A stretch of DNA of 64,000 bases from Acidobacteriaceae bacterium (GTDB taxonomy: Bacteria; Acidobacteriota; Terriglobia; Terriglobales; Acidobacteriaceae): contig PLHW01000028.1 in assembly GCA_003139095.1 (NCBI GenBank), forward strand, positions 1-64,000. The letters run 5' to 3'. The position numbers were made by a program, and so were the translations under genes. Of this stretch, positions 34,181 through 44,462 are shown piece by piece (positions within the stretch are counted from its first letter, which is position 1; each line of letters starts with the position of its first letter). Under the pieces are notes generated by a model. It was not told where the DNA came from, made no database searches, and was given only the letters and a program-made list of their open reading frames with translations.

Positions 34181-35128
34181 ATGAAATGTGATTGGGTAAA
34201 GCAAAACATACTTTTCTACGTTTATAACGAGCTGGAAGACGATGCGCGCTACGAGGTGGAGCAGCACCTGGCGCGGTGTCCCGAGTGCGCGGGCGAACTC
34301 AAGTCGGCGCGGCATTTCCACAGCACGATGTCGCAGCATGTGGTGCCCGAACCCACGCCGAACCTGCTGGCTTCGTCGCGCATGCGTCTGCAAGAGGCGC
34401 TGGAAAGCACGTCGCAGGGCGGCTGGTGGCGGCGGCTGATCTTCGAGCCGGCTACCTGGCTGCGGCAAATTCGCATGTCTCCCGCGCTGGCAGCCGTGAT
34501 TTTCGTGGTCGGATTCGGCGGCGGCATCGGCGCCACTTACAACTTTCTGTCCAATCGCCAGCCGGGCGACGTTGCCGCAATCGAGCAAAATTCCGCGCAG
34601 ACTCCCCTCGAAGCGTCCACCGTGACCGGCATTCGCTCGGTGACGCAAGAGCCGGGAACGAATCACGTCAGTATCAAGTACGACACGATTTCGACGCAGG
34701 AGGCGCAAGGCTCGCTGAACGATCAGCGCATCCAGCAATTGCTGCTTTTTGCGGCGCGAAATAATTACAACTCCGGCGTGCGCATGGACTCGGTGGATGT
34801 GCTGACGCAGGAGCCCAACGACACGCGCGTGCGCGAGGCCTTGATGTATGCGCTCCAGAACGACACCAACGCGGGCGTGCGGGTGAAGGCGCTGGATGGG
34901 CTGAGCGGATTCGTTCGTCAGGATGAGCAGGTACGCGACGCGGTGCTGCAGGCGCTGGTCAACGACAGCAATCCCGCCGTCCGGCTTCAGGCTTTGCGGC
35001 TGGTCGAGCCGATGAAGGCGGATAGCAAAGTGCGCGCTGTGCTGATTCGCCTGTCGCGCACGGATCAGAACGTTTCGCTGCGCTCGCAGGCGCGAACCAT
35101 GTTAGAGCAGACGCCGGAATTGGATTAG
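34181..35128 (+). CDS. zf-HC2 anti-sigma factor with HEAT-like repeats
   Basis: The 315-residue protein begins with a zinc-binding anti-sigma domain (residues 1-48, EQHLARCPECAGEL, His-x3-Cys-x2-Cys) that should hold the ECF factor in the cytoplasm. One membrane segment lies at about 105-127 (MSPALAAVIFVVGFGGGIGA). The outer part has a ~60-residue linker and HEAT-like repeats: VRMDSVDVLTQEPNDTRVREALMYAL, VRVKALDGLSGFVRQDEQVRDAVLQAL and VRLQALRLVEPMKADSKVRAVLIRL. HEAT repeats on an anti-sigma factor are unusual and would make a protein-binding sensor. The ATG begins the zinc domain; upstream frame is repeat sequence. Confidence 0.9.
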   Translation: MKCDWVKQNILFYVYNELEDDARYEVEQHLARCPECAGELKSARHFHSTMSQHVVPEPTPNLLASSRMRLQEALESTSQGGWWRRLIFEPATWLRQIRMSPALAAVIFVVGFGGGIGATYNFLSNRQPGDVAAIEQNSAQTPLEASTVTGIRSVTQEPGTNHVSIKYDTISTQEAQGSLNDQRIQQLLLFAARNNYNSGVRMDSVDVLTQEPNDTRVREALMYALQNDTNAGVRVKALDGLSGFVRQDEQVRDAVLQALVNDSNPAVRLQALRLVEPMKADSKVRAVLIRLSRTDQNVSLRSQARTMLEQTPELD

Positions 35129-35130
35129 AA

Positions 35131-35236
35131 GATCGTCGTTGGTCGTTAGTCGTCGGTCGTTAGTCGTTCGTGGTTCAACGCAGGATTGGAGCTCTTGCTA
35201 ACGACTATCGACTCACGACTAGCGATCAACGACTAC
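35131..35236. repeat. mirrored GTCGTTA heptamer element
   Basis: The left arm (35131-35173) has GGTCGTTAGTC-type units starting three bases after the anti-sigma stop codon. The right arm (35199-35236) has AACGACTA-type complementary units, with about 25 bp between. The DUF4097 start follows 30 bp later. The spacer RNA can fold into one long imperfect hairpin. Confidence 0.85.
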
Positions 35237-35268
35237 GGGCGCGAATTACAAAACTAAGGAGCCATTCA

Positions 35269-36465
35269 TTGAAATACGCAATCAAACTCGCTGGCCTGCT
35301 CGCCGCCATCTTTGCGCTGGCATCGCTGGCTCTCGGCCAGCAGGGCCGGATTTACCGGGAAGGCAGCAACTGGGTGCAGGAAGTCACGGGCGAGCTCAGC
35401 GCCGCGAAAAATCTTCGCGTCAAACTCGACAGTGGATCGGTGAAAATTCAGGGCGGATCGCAATCGACCATTACATACGTTATTCATCGCCATGCGTATA
35501 CGTCATCGGAACAAAGCGCGCGCCACGAATTCGATTCGAACCGGCTGAACGCCGCCATTAAAGGCGACACCGCCTGGATCGTGGCGGAACGCAGCGGCAA
35601 CAATCGCAAGTGCTCCGACGATCTCGTGGTCAATGTTCCGCGCCAGCTCGAGTTGGCCAAGGTGGAGACGGGCGGCGGCGCGGTGACAGCGACTGCGCTC
35701 GCCGGGCGCGTGGAGATCGAAAGCGGCGGCGGCGCTATCCACGTCGACGATGTGGCCGGTGCAGTGCGCGCCGAAACCGGTGGCGGAGTGATCGACATCG
35801 GAACCGTCGGCGGCGATGTGGAGGTGGAAACCGGCGGCGGCAATATAAAAATTGCGTCGGCCAAGGGCGATATTAAAGCCGAGACCGGCGGTGGCAGCCT
35901 GGTCGTCACCTCCGGCCTTCAAGGGGCGGTGCTTGAAACCGGCGGCGGCAGCATCCGCCTCGGAAAGTGCAACGGCCATGTTAAGGCCAGTACCGGTGGC
36001 GGCAGCATCGACCTCGGCGAAATCGGTGGCCCCGTCGAAATCGAGTCGGGCGCGGGCAGTATCCGTCTCGCGTCGGCCCAGGGCCGAGTCGAAGCGCAGA
36101 CCGGTGGCGGCAGCATTCAGCTCGATGGAGCCACTTCGGTGCGCGCCGAAACCGGCGCCGGCGGCATCATCGTCAAACTGCTCTCGTCTTCCGACGTGCA
36201 CAGCAACTCCACGCTTGAAACTTCGGCGGGCGACATCACCGTCTACCTCGCCAACAATATTCCCATCACCATTCGGGCCGCCATCGACATGGCCGCAGGC
36301 CACACGATACGCACCGACTTCAACGACATTCGCGTTTCCAGCGAAGGCGGCAATTGGCCCGGCCCTCGCACCATCACGGCCGAGGGGCAGTTGAACGGCG
36401 GCGGCCCGACTTTGAAAGTCCGGACTAGTTCCGGAAACATCACCTTCCTGCGCCTCAATCATTAG
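35269..36465 (+). CDS. secreted DUF4097 beta-repeat protein
   Basis: The 398-residue protein has a signal peptide (KYAIKLAGLLAAIFALASLALG) and a right-handed beta-helix-like series of about ten 18-20-residue repeats containing ETGGGS or ESGGGA (for example VEIESGGGAIHVDDVAGAV). This is the DUF4097 family, of unknown function, often beside zf-HC2 genes. The start is TTG at 35269, with AAGGAG seven bases upstream; no ATG lies near the signal peptide. It is in the operon after the anti-sigma gene and before the PDZ protein, so an envelope-stress role is suggested by context only. Confidence 0.85.
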   Translation: MKYAIKLAGLLAAIFALASLALGQQGRIYREGSNWVQEVTGELSAAKNLRVKLDSGSVKIQGGSQSTITYVIHRHAYTSSEQSARHEFDSNRLNAAIKGDTAWIVAERSGNNRKCSDDLVVNVPRQLELAKVETGGGAVTATALAGRVEIESGGGAIHVDDVAGAVRAETGGGVIDIGTVGGDVEVETGGGNIKIASAKGDIKAETGGGSLVVTSGLQGAVLETGGGSIRLGKCNGHVKASTGGGSIDLGEIGGPVEIESGAGSIRLASAQGRVEAQTGGGSIQLDGATSVRAETGAGGIIVKLLSSSDVHSNSTLETSAGDITVYLANNIPITIRAAIDMAAGHTIRTDFNDIRVSSEGGNWPGPRTITAEGQLNGGGPTLKVRTSSGNITFLRLNH

Positions 36466-36501
36466 GCCGGGAAGCCACGATCTGAAACTAGGGAGGAATT
36501 T

Positions 36502-37596
36502 ATGCATCGCTTCCTGCTCTGCGCCATGTTTTTCTGGCTTGCGGCCGTCATCGCCGCACCGGCCGCACAACGCGCCACCGACGGCAACAACGAAAGCTGG
36601 GTTTTCAGCTCCGACGAAGCGGGCGGGGGAACTTCGTACCTCGGGGTCGATATCGCCGACGTCACCACCGAACGCCTGTCTGACTTGAAGCTCAAAGAGG
36701 AACACGGCGCCGAGATCACCATGGTCGATCAGGATGCCCCAGCCGGCAAAGCGGGGCTGCATGAGCACGACGTCATCCTCACCCTGAATGGAACCTCGGT
36801 GGAGAGCGCCGCGCAGTTGCGGCGGATGATCAAGGAAACCCCGTCCGGGCGCGTCGTCACACTCGGCATCAGCCGCGACGGCCAGCCGCTCACGCTGAAG
36901 GTCCAGCTCGCCGACCGAAAGAAGTCGGTCTCCTGGACTCCCGACAGCCACGAGTTTAATTTTCAGATGCCGAAATTTCCCTCGCTTCCTGACATCGACA
37001 TCCCTGTCTCGGTGGTGATCGCGCACTCCTCGGTGCGGAGCGGGCTGATGGTCGAAAACATCACACCCCAACTCGGAGATTTTTTCGGCGTCAAAGACGG
37101 GAACGGAGTTCTGGTGCGCTCGGTGGAGAAGGGTAGCCGCGGCGAAAAGGCCGGCTTCCATGCCGGCGATGTGGTCATGAAGGTCAACGGTCAGAACGTG
37201 CACGACACGTCCGACTTCACGCACGCGTTGCGCGACTCACAAGGCGGGACTGCCTCGATCACCGTCATGCGCGAGAGGCATGAGCAGACTTTGACGATCA
37301 CGCTGCCTCCTAAGAAAGACTCGGGAAAATTGCTGGAAGATAGTTTGGACCTTGGAGACATCAGCGCCGAGACCGAATTGGCAATCCGACAGGCCCAAAG
37401 CGCAGTAGCAAAAATTTCGCAGGCCGACATTTTGGAAAAGGCGAAACAGGCCGAGCTCGCCTACAAAAGCGCGCAGAGCGCTTTCCAAAAGCGCCTCGAA
37501 GATCAGCAGAAGGCAATGCGCGACCGCCAGAAGATGATGAAGGATCAGCAGCAGAAGTTGGAGCGCGAACTCTCCGGCGCATGGGCCGAGATCTAA
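36502..37596 (+). CDS. secreted protein with two PDZ domains and a coiled-coil tail
   Basis: The 364-residue protein has a signal peptide (1-22), then PDZ domain 1 (about 45-135, with TSYLGVDIADVT and DAPAGKAGLHEHDVILTLNG) and PDZ domain 2 (about 170-270, GSRGEKAGFHAGDVVMKVNG). The C-terminus from about 285 is a strongly Gln/Lys/Glu-rich helix that should be a coiled coil. No Ser-His-Asp protease domain is present, unlike DegP/DegS. It may be an adaptor that binds misfolded outer-membrane protein ends (inference). It follows DUF4097 after 36 bp with GGAGG upstream of the ATG, so it is the last gene of the ECF sigma set. Confidence 0.88.
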   Translation: MHRFLLCAMFFWLAAVIAAPAAQRATDGNNESWVFSSDEAGGGTSYLGVDIADVTTERLSDLKLKEEHGAEITMVDQDAPAGKAGLHEHDVILTLNGTSVESAAQLRRMIKETPSGRVVTLGISRDGQPLTLKVQLADRKKSVSWTPDSHEFNFQMPKFPSLPDIDIPVSVVIAHSSVRSGLMVENITPQLGDFFGVKDGNGVLVRSVEKGSRGEKAGFHAGDVVMKVNGQNVHDTSDFTHALRDSQGGTASITVMRERHEQTLTITLPPKKDSGKLLEDSLDLGDISAETELAIRQAQSAVAKISQADILEKAKQAELAYKSAQSAFQKRLEDQQKAMRDRQKMMKDQQQKLERELSGAWAEI

Positions 37597-37695
37597 TCAA
37601 TAGACATTGCGCGATTTTGGAGGCGTGGCCGCCGTTTTTGTGAATTGCCAGACGGTTGCCCGGTCGGCGTTCGAATAGGACTCCGCAGCCGGAGG

Positions 37696-37941
37696 CTAGC
37701 CGGCGCGGCGTTTTTGCAGATCCTTGTTGGCTTTTTTTGTGGCTTTGCGCTGCTTCTTTTCGTATTTCTTGGCGGCCTTGCTCTGCTTCTTGTTGGCCTT
37801 ACGCAACATTTTCTGCTGCTTCTTGGCGTCTTTGCGAGACTGGCGCTCGGCCTGGTCAACCGTCATGCGCTGGGCGTGCGCGGGGGGAACGCATGTCAGG
37901 CTGAGGAGAGCGAGCAGGACGAGGGCGGCGAGTCGTTTCAT
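37696..37941 (-). CDS. small secreted Lys/Gln-rich protein
   Basis: The 81-residue protein has a signal peptide (MKRLAALVLLALLSLTCVPPAHA) and a mature part of about 57 residues, of which over a third are Lys or Arg (KKQQKMLRKANKKQSKAAKK). The mature part is probably a single amphipathic helix or disordered. No family was recognised. GGAGC lies just before the ATG, and the signal peptide argues that the ORF is real. It may bind nucleic acid or acidic polymers on the surface (inference). It is convergent with the PDZ gene. Confidence 0.7.
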   Translation of the reverse strand: MKRLAALVLLALLSLTCVPPAHAQRMTVDQAERQSRKDAKKQQKMLRKANKKQSKAAKKYEKKQRKATKKANKDLQKRRAG

Positions 37942-38108
37942 GGAAGCTCCGTGGGTCTTGCGGCGATTTTACACCGCGGGAGTGCGAGTCTCATTAGTTA
38001 GAACGGCACGGCAGGACATGTCTTGCGGAGTGCAGTTTGCCCGGAGCGGAAAGTCCGCCCGGATCGCCGTTTACACAGATGTATCATCGAGCCTACAGTG
38101 CCCATGGC

Positions 38109-39434
38109 TCACTTCCCCTGATAGCCGCTGACGCTGCCGACGCCGGAGCAGTAATCCCATCCGGACGCGGCGAAGTAGCCGGCATAGTGATAGCAGGTGC
38201 CGGATACGATGTCGGTGAACCCGATGAATTGCCCGAGGTCGGAGTAGATTTGAGTAAGTTCGGCGGAGCTGGAGGCATAGAAGCTTCCGGCAGAGTTGAT
38301 AACGCCGGCCAATGAGGGCGCGGCGATGCTGGTGCCGCCGACCACGCGCCATCCGGGTTTACCCCGCGCCGGATAAGTGTCGTAAATCCAGACTCCGGTA
38401 TGGGGGTCGGCGTCGAAGACCAGGTCAGGTGTGGCGCGATGCTTGCCGATGATGCCCGCCAGCGGAGCCTGATAGCTGGGGATGGCAAAGAAAGAACTGG
38501 GCCCGCTGCCGGTATTGGCCCATACGACCTCCTGTTGGAAAGAGCCAGTCGCGGGATTGCGGCTCACGGTACTGCCACCCGCCGAGACAATGTTTGGCGA
38601 GACGCTGGGCCAAATCTGGCCGGGGCTGTCACCGGACCCCGCGAGATAAACCACGGTCGGCGTTTGAAAGTAGGACTCGTCGCCCACTTCCTTGGCGAAT
38701 TCACTGCTGCCCCAACTCATCGAAACTTCGCCGCCTCCAGCCTGCGCCACCAACTGGTTGGCCACGGAAACCGCCGAAAGCAGGTCGGTGTTCTTGTCCG
38801 AAGCGGCCTCCACCAGGAACAGCGCGGCGTTGGGAGCCATGGCGTGAGACCACTCGATGTCGAGCGATTCCTCAATTTCCCAGCCGCCCGTGGGATCGAC
38901 GGGCGGCTTGGTGCCGCTGGCATATACCACCTGGAAGTTGGCGGAGGCGATTCCGAACTGCGTGTCAAACGCGGCGAGATCGGCGGCGGCGTCAGGGTCG
39001 TCGTAGGCGTCGACAATGGCGAGGGCGCGGCCTCCACCAATCGGCAGAGCCGTGGCGACCGCGGGCGAGCATCCGGCAACCGGCGGGGTCAGGCCGTAGA
39101 CGCAGGCGAGGGACGCGGGCGTTTCAAAAAAGTTGCTGCCTGGGCCGGCCGCTGGAATACCAGCGCTTTGGCGCGAGCGAATGCTAGCGCTTGTTTCCGC
39201 GCCGTTAGTGGAAGCACGGGTGCTCTCGCCCGCAAAAGGGCGCGGCGGCGCCAGCGGCTCACGCAATTCGTAGAGGAGAATGTTGGTATGCGAGCGGTAA
39301 CCGATGTCCTCGGGCTTTTCCGTGCTCGATTCCGGGACCACGACGGTCCCCGATGCGGCAAACGATTGCGCATGGACGGCGGAAAACGCGAGGCAGATTC
39401 CGCACCCGACAATGGCGGTAAGGGCGAGTTTCAT
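38109..39434 (-). CDS. S53 family (sedolisin-like) serine peptidase
   Basis: The 441-residue secreted peptidase has a signal peptide (1-23). The S53 catalytic residues are E188 and D192 (EIEESLDIEW), the oxyanion Asp in AGSGDSPG, and Ser in GGTSIAAPSLAGV. The calcium site is FTDIVSGTC with GWDYCSGVGS at the end. S53 enzymes are usually made with a ~180-residue prodomain; here only about 100 mostly low-complexity residues precede the catalytic part. The cysteine pairs (about 111 and 122; CYHY and DYCSG) suggest disulfides. It lies alone on the minus strand. Confidence 0.88.
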   Translation of the reverse strand: MKLALTAIVGCGICLAFSAVHAQSFAASGTVVVPESSTEKPEDIGYRSHTNILLYELREPLAPPRPFAGESTRASTNGAETSASIRSRQSAGIPAAGPGSNFFETPASLACVYGLTPPVAGCSPAVATALPIGGGRALAIVDAYDDPDAAADLAAFDTQFGIASANFQVVYASGTKPPVDPTGGWEIEESLDIEWSHAMAPNAALFLVEAASDKNTDLLSAVSVANQLVAQAGGGEVSMSWGSSEFAKEVGDESYFQTPTVVYLAGSGDSPGQIWPSVSPNIVSAGGSTVSRNPATGSFQQEVVWANTGSGPSSFFAIPSYQAPLAGIIGKHRATPDLVFDADPHTGVWIYDTYPARGKPGWRVVGGTSIAAPSLAGVINSAGSFYASSSAELTQIYSDLGQFIGFTDIVSGTCYHYAGYFAASGWDYCSGVGSVSGYQGK

Positions 39435-39566
39435 GACGCGTGTCCTTAAAGCGAGCGCCGCAGGGTTGGGAATTCGAGCGTTAGCGCTGCGCCGGCTAAG
39501 ATATTACCCGGTTCGGCCGGGGACGCAAATAGCGCGAGGGTGGGCAGCCGGGAGGGGAAGGTTCGA

Positions 39567-40505
39567 CTAGCGTGCGGAGGCGATGGCGATGGCAGCGGCG
39601 GCGGTGTCGTGGATGGGGGTCTCGATTCCGGCGAGACGTCCGATTCTCGAAACTGCGCCGCTCAGGTCTTCGATCTCGGTGGGGCGGCCGGCCTCGAGGT
39701 CGTACAGCAGGCTTGGTTTGTTGGTCTCGGGAAGCGAGTCGCAGAATTTCAGGATGCGATCGACATCGTTTTCGTCGAGAGAGATGCCGCGCGCGCGGCC
39801 GACTGCGACTACTTCGCGAATGCCGCGCTCCAGTAAAAGCCGGCCGAGCGGGGTTGCGCGTACGCGCCCGATTGGTGAGCGGGCCAATCCACAGGCCGCA
39901 GCTAACGGAGCGAGGAAGGCAAACTTTCGCCAGAGGTCGGCGCGAATATCGCTGGAGACTCGCGCGTCGACGCCCGCGATGCGGAATGCGGCGACAATTT
40001 GTTGGACGCGCTCGCCTCGTGCAGGTGCGCCGGCGTCAGGCTTGGCCTCGTCAAACTCACCGATCGCAATCTGCTGTACCTGGCCGCGGCGCTCAAAAAT
40101 TCCGGGAGCGATGCGCACGACGCTGATCGTCGTCAATCCACCGAGCACGTTATGTTTGGGAACGCCCAGCTCGATCAGGCGATCGGCGATGTCAACCCCA
40201 TTGAGGAGCGGAACGATGAGCGCGCCCTGTTGCGCGAGAAGCTGGGCCGCGGGAGCGATCTCAGCCAGCGAATAAGTTTTGACGGCGACGATGGCACAGT
40301 CCAACGGCGGAAAATGTTTTGCGTCGTCCTCTGCCTTCACCGCAACCACGAACGACTCTTCCGGCGTGCGAACTTCAAGCCCCTTTTGGCGGAGGGCAGC
40401 GAGATTCTCTCCTCTCGCCAGCATGGATACATCGTTGCCGGAGCGCGCCAACATGCCGCCGTAATAACCTCCGATGCCGCCAGCTCCCAGAATCGCAATT
40501 CGCAT
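39567..40505 (-). CDS. panE: 2-dehydropantoate 2-reductase
   Basis: PanE reduces ketopantoate to pantoate with NADPH for coenzyme A synthesis. The Rossmann start MRIAILGAGGIGGYYGGMLARSG is diagnostic. PLLNGVDIADRL, LWRKFAFLAPLAAAC (catalytic Lys in the WxK motif) and PSLLYDLEAGRPTEIEDLSG (with the Glu of the C-terminal domain) follow. At 312 residues it has the family length. ATG has AGGAACAG upstream. No other pan gene is in the window, and paralogous ApbA-like enzymes with other substrates exist, so the specificity is tentative. Confidence 0.88.
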   Translation of the reverse strand: MRIAILGAGGIGGYYGGMLARSGNDVSMLARGENLAALRQKGLEVRTPEESFVVAVKAEDDAKHFPPLDCAIVAVKTYSLAEIAPAAQLLAQQGALIVPLLNGVDIADRLIELGVPKHNVLGGLTTISVVRIAPGIFERRGQVQQIAIGEFDEAKPDAGAPARGERVQQIVAAFRIAGVDARVSSDIRADLWRKFAFLAPLAAACGLARSPIGRVRATPLGRLLLERGIREVVAVGRARGISLDENDVDRILKFCDSLPETNKPSLLYDLEAGRPTEIEDLSGAVSRIGRLAGIETPIHDTAAAAIAIASAR

Positions 40506-40552
40506 GATCTGTTCCTGATTCGATTCTCAATCCGAAAGCAACGTCGAACAGA

Positions 40553-41812
40553 CTAATGGATCGTCTTGGTCTTGCGCGACATGTAGTCCATCAGCAGATA
40601 CTGGCCGAGCGTATAAGGCGTGGTGAAGTAGGCTTTGCCGCGGCACATTTGCGTTACTTTCTGGACGAATTGAACTAAGCCGTAGTCGCTGGCGAGCATG
40701 AAGGTGTTGATGAGGACGCCGGCTCGCTTGCACTTGGAGACTTCTTCCAGCGTTTCGCTGACGACCAGCGGGTCGAGGCCGAAGGCGTTTTTGTAGATGC
40801 GGCCGTCGTCTAACGTCAGGGCGCTGGGCTTGCCGTCGGTGATCATTACGATCTGCTTCATGTCCTTGCGCTGGCGTTGCAGCAGGCGCTGCGCCATGCG
40901 CAGGCCTTCGCGCGTGTTGGTGTAATAGGGGCCGACTTTGACGCGCGCGAGTTGCGAGAGCGGGACCTCTTCAGCGGAGTCGTGGAAGAGGACGAGGGAG
41001 AGCGAGTCTCCGGGATACTGCGTGCGAATGAGGTGCGAGAGCGCCATGGCAACTTTCTTTGCGGGCGTGAAGCGGTCTTCGCCGTAGAGGATCATCGAGT
41101 GCGAGCAGTCGAGCATGAGGACCGTCGCGCAACTGGACTGGTACTCGCATTGGTGGACTTGCAGGTCGCGGTACTCGAGATTGAGGGGCAGGCCGAGGCC
41201 TTCGCGCTGAATGGCGCTGGAGAGCGTGGCGGTGATGTCGAGGTTGAGCGTGTCGCCGAATTCGTAGGGCTTGGAGGCGCCGCTGGCTTCGATGCCGGTA
41301 GCCATGTCGCGCGTGTCGTGGCGTCCGAAGCTGGATTTGCCGAGCGAGCCGAGCAGGTCGCGCAGGGCTTTGAAGCCGAGAAAGTCGAGGCTCTTGTCGG
41401 TGATTTCGAATTTCGCCTGCGGCTGATTTTCGCCAACCTGGCCGCCGACGCTGGAACGGCGGGCGGGGTCGTGCGGCTGGGCTTCCCAAGGACGATCGAT
41501 GGAGATGTAATCTTCTTGCTGCATGCGCTCGATTAGTTTTTCGATCAGCTCTTCCATCTCCCCGTTCATGGCCCTTTCCTGCATGCGCTCGCGCATCTCT
41601 TCGTCGAACTGGTCGCTGTCGAGGAGGGCTTGCTCGAGGGCGCGGCGGAGATCGTCGAGGGTCTGCTCGCCTTCGCCATTCTGCATTTCGTACCAGAAGT
41701 TCTCGTTGAATCCGCTTTGGAGGAGGTAGTCGGAAAGCGCGCCGAGCAGGTCCTCCATGCTCATTTCGCCGGCGGGATCGGGGACGTATTTGCTGTAGCG
41801 AATGCGTTTCAT
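40553..41812 (-). CDS. VWA domain protein (CoxE-like)
   Basis: The 419-residue cytoplasmic protein has an N-terminal acidic helical region (20-130, many Glu/Gln/Met) and a von Willebrand A domain from about 225. The metal-ion site is DCSHSM (DxSxS) with a downstream T (YTNTREGL) and D (MITDGKPS). It pairs with the AAA ATPase encoded upstream, the usual MoxR/VWA association used to activate or remodel other proteins. Nothing shows the client. No GTP-like domain is present. The ATG start is preceded by a GAGCTAC/GTCGTTA-type array in the 80-bp gap. Confidence 0.88.
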   Translation of the reverse strand: MKRIRYSKYVPDPAGEMSMEDLLGALSDYLLQSGFNENFWYEMQNGEGEQTLDDLRRALEQALLDSDQFDEEMRERMQERAMNGEMEELIEKLIERMQQEDYISIDRPWEAQPHDPARRSSVGGQVGENQPQAKFEITDKSLDFLGFKALRDLLGSLGKSSFGRHDTRDMATGIEASGASKPYEFGDTLNLDITATLSSAIQREGLGLPLNLEYRDLQVHQCEYQSSCATVLMLDCSHSMILYGEDRFTPAKKVAMALSHLIRTQYPGDSLSLVLFHDSAEEVPLSQLARVKVGPYYTNTREGLRMAQRLLQRQRKDMKQIVMITDGKPSALTLDDGRIYKNAFGLDPLVVSETLEEVSKCKRAGVLINTFMLASDYGLVQFVQKVTQMCRGKAYFTTPYTLGQYLLMDYMSRKTKTIH

Positions 41813-41892
41813 AAAGCAAAGCTTCGAGCTTCGAGCCGCGAGCTACGAGCTAAACCAGCGAACAACTAATAGCGATCGACGACGAATAGCGA
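41813..41892. repeat. two-family short-repeat spacer between AAA and VWA genes
   Basis: 41818-41852 contains GAGCTTC/GAGCTAC heptamers, and 41858-41892 contains complements of the GTCGTTA family (AACTAAT, GACGACG, AGCGATT). The second arm abuts the AAA gene stop at 41893-41895. The arms are not complementary to each other. Confidence 0.75.
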
Positions 41893-43425
<1,533 letters not shown>

Positions 43426-43695
43426 GCAGGAACTCCTGGGGTTAGCTTATGCGGATTATACGCTGGGAAATCGGTTGCCAGTTGCCGGTTGCCAGTTCTC
43501 AGTTTCAGCACTCAGCACTCATTCTCAGCTTCAGCTCTCAGCTTCAGTTCTCAGCTCCCAGCTCTCAGCTCTCAGCTCTCACATTGGATGCGTATGGGAA
43601 ACATTGAAGCTAAGAGTTTTGGCGCATGGATGGGAAATGAACTTTGAACGCACGCGAAATCAATTCGACTGATGACAGAAGGCTGAGAGCTTAAC
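43426..43695. repeat. short-repeat block between LonN and AAA genes
   Basis: 43473-43497 contains CAGTTGC heptamers. 43494-43582 contains about twelve AGCTCTC/AGCTTC units of 6 or 7 bp. The tract from 43583 to 43675 is unique. A short inverted piece (GGCTGAGAGCTT) at 43681-43692 ends just before the LonN gene stop at 43696. Two families are joined, and the second has mixed unit lengths. Confidence 0.85.
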
Positions 43696-44280
43696 TTAAT
43701 TCCAGCGAGCTTTGGCGGCTCGGCGGAGGCCGGGGAGAACGGCTTCGAGGTAGCCTACTACGGCTTCGAGGCGTTTCGTTTCCGAGAGGGTGGCGAGGAG
43801 ATTTTGCTTGAAGTCGAGGTCGAGGGGAAGCGTGCCGGCGAGTAGGAAGGAAAGATTGGAGGCGGTTTCGTCGGGGCCGGCGAGTTGAGCGCCGGCTATT
43901 TTTACGATTTCGGCGTGGAGGCGGACAGCCTGCTGGACGAGGGGCGCGGCGGGCGCGGCGGTCTCGTCGTCCTCGACGAGAGAAATTTCGGCTTGCAGGA
44001 AGGCGCGGTCTTCGTGGACCTCGAGGACTTCGAAGCGCTCGACACCGCGGGTGAGGATGTCCATGCGGCCGTCGTCGTATTTTTTTGTGACGGAGACGAT
44101 CTCGGCGGTGCAGCCGATGCCGGCGACACCTTCATCGGAGGCGCGCACGATGCCGAAGGGCTTATGCTGCTCGAGGCATTCGGAGATCATCTCTTTGTAA
44201 CGCGGCTCGAAGATGTGGAGGGGCAGCGGGGCTCCGGGGAGGAGAACGAGGTCGAGCGGGAATAGGGGAAGGAGCGTCAC
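43696..44280 (-). CDS. Lon N-terminal substrate-binding domain protein
   Basis: The 194-residue protein is a stand-alone LON-SB (PUA-like) domain without the ATPase or protease parts. LLPLFPLDLVLLPGAPLPLHIFEPRYKEMI opens it; this is the family signature. RGVERFEVLEV and LLATLSETKRLEAVVGYLEAVLP follow. Such stand-alone proteins are common in Acidobacteriota and are thought to bind unfolded substrate; no activity is proven. The start is GTG, and no better ATG lies upstream. It is followed on the same strand by the AAA and VWA genes, although with a long repeat spacer. Confidence 0.88.
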   Translation of the reverse strand: MTLLPLFPLDLVLLPGAPLPLHIFEPRYKEMISECLEQHKPFGIVRASDEGVAGIGCTAEIVSVTKKYDDGRMDILTRGVERFEVLEVHEDRAFLQAEISLVEDDETAAPAAPLVQQAVRLHAEIVKIAGAQLAGPDETASNLSFLLAGTLPLDLDFKQNLLATLSETKRLEAVVGYLEAVLPGLRRAAKARWN

Positions 44281-44462
44281 AGGGTCAAGGTTTCAAGGTT
44301 TCAAAGATGCAAAGATGCGAAGTTTCAATGTTTCAAAGTTTCACGCACCATTTTGCCGGATACTTCACCGCTTCTGGTCCGATGTTTCCGACCGGCTATG
44401 GTCAGATTCTAGCAGCCCGCGCTGTATTGACTCGGCGGGTTGGGAGGCGATACAAGGACAGG
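44281..44462. repeat. divergent gap with GTTTCAAG octamers
   Basis: 44285-44345 contains direct GTTTCAAG/GATGCAAA/GTTTCAAT octamers in 8-bp phase. The remaining 115 bp carries the promoter region of the SDR gene; nothing else was recognised. Confidence 0.75.

Noticed and set aside
43473-43582. Repeat arrays that might be read as CRISPR
   Set aside because: Units are only 6-8 bp and directly adjacent, with no unique spacers of equal length and no cas genes in the window.
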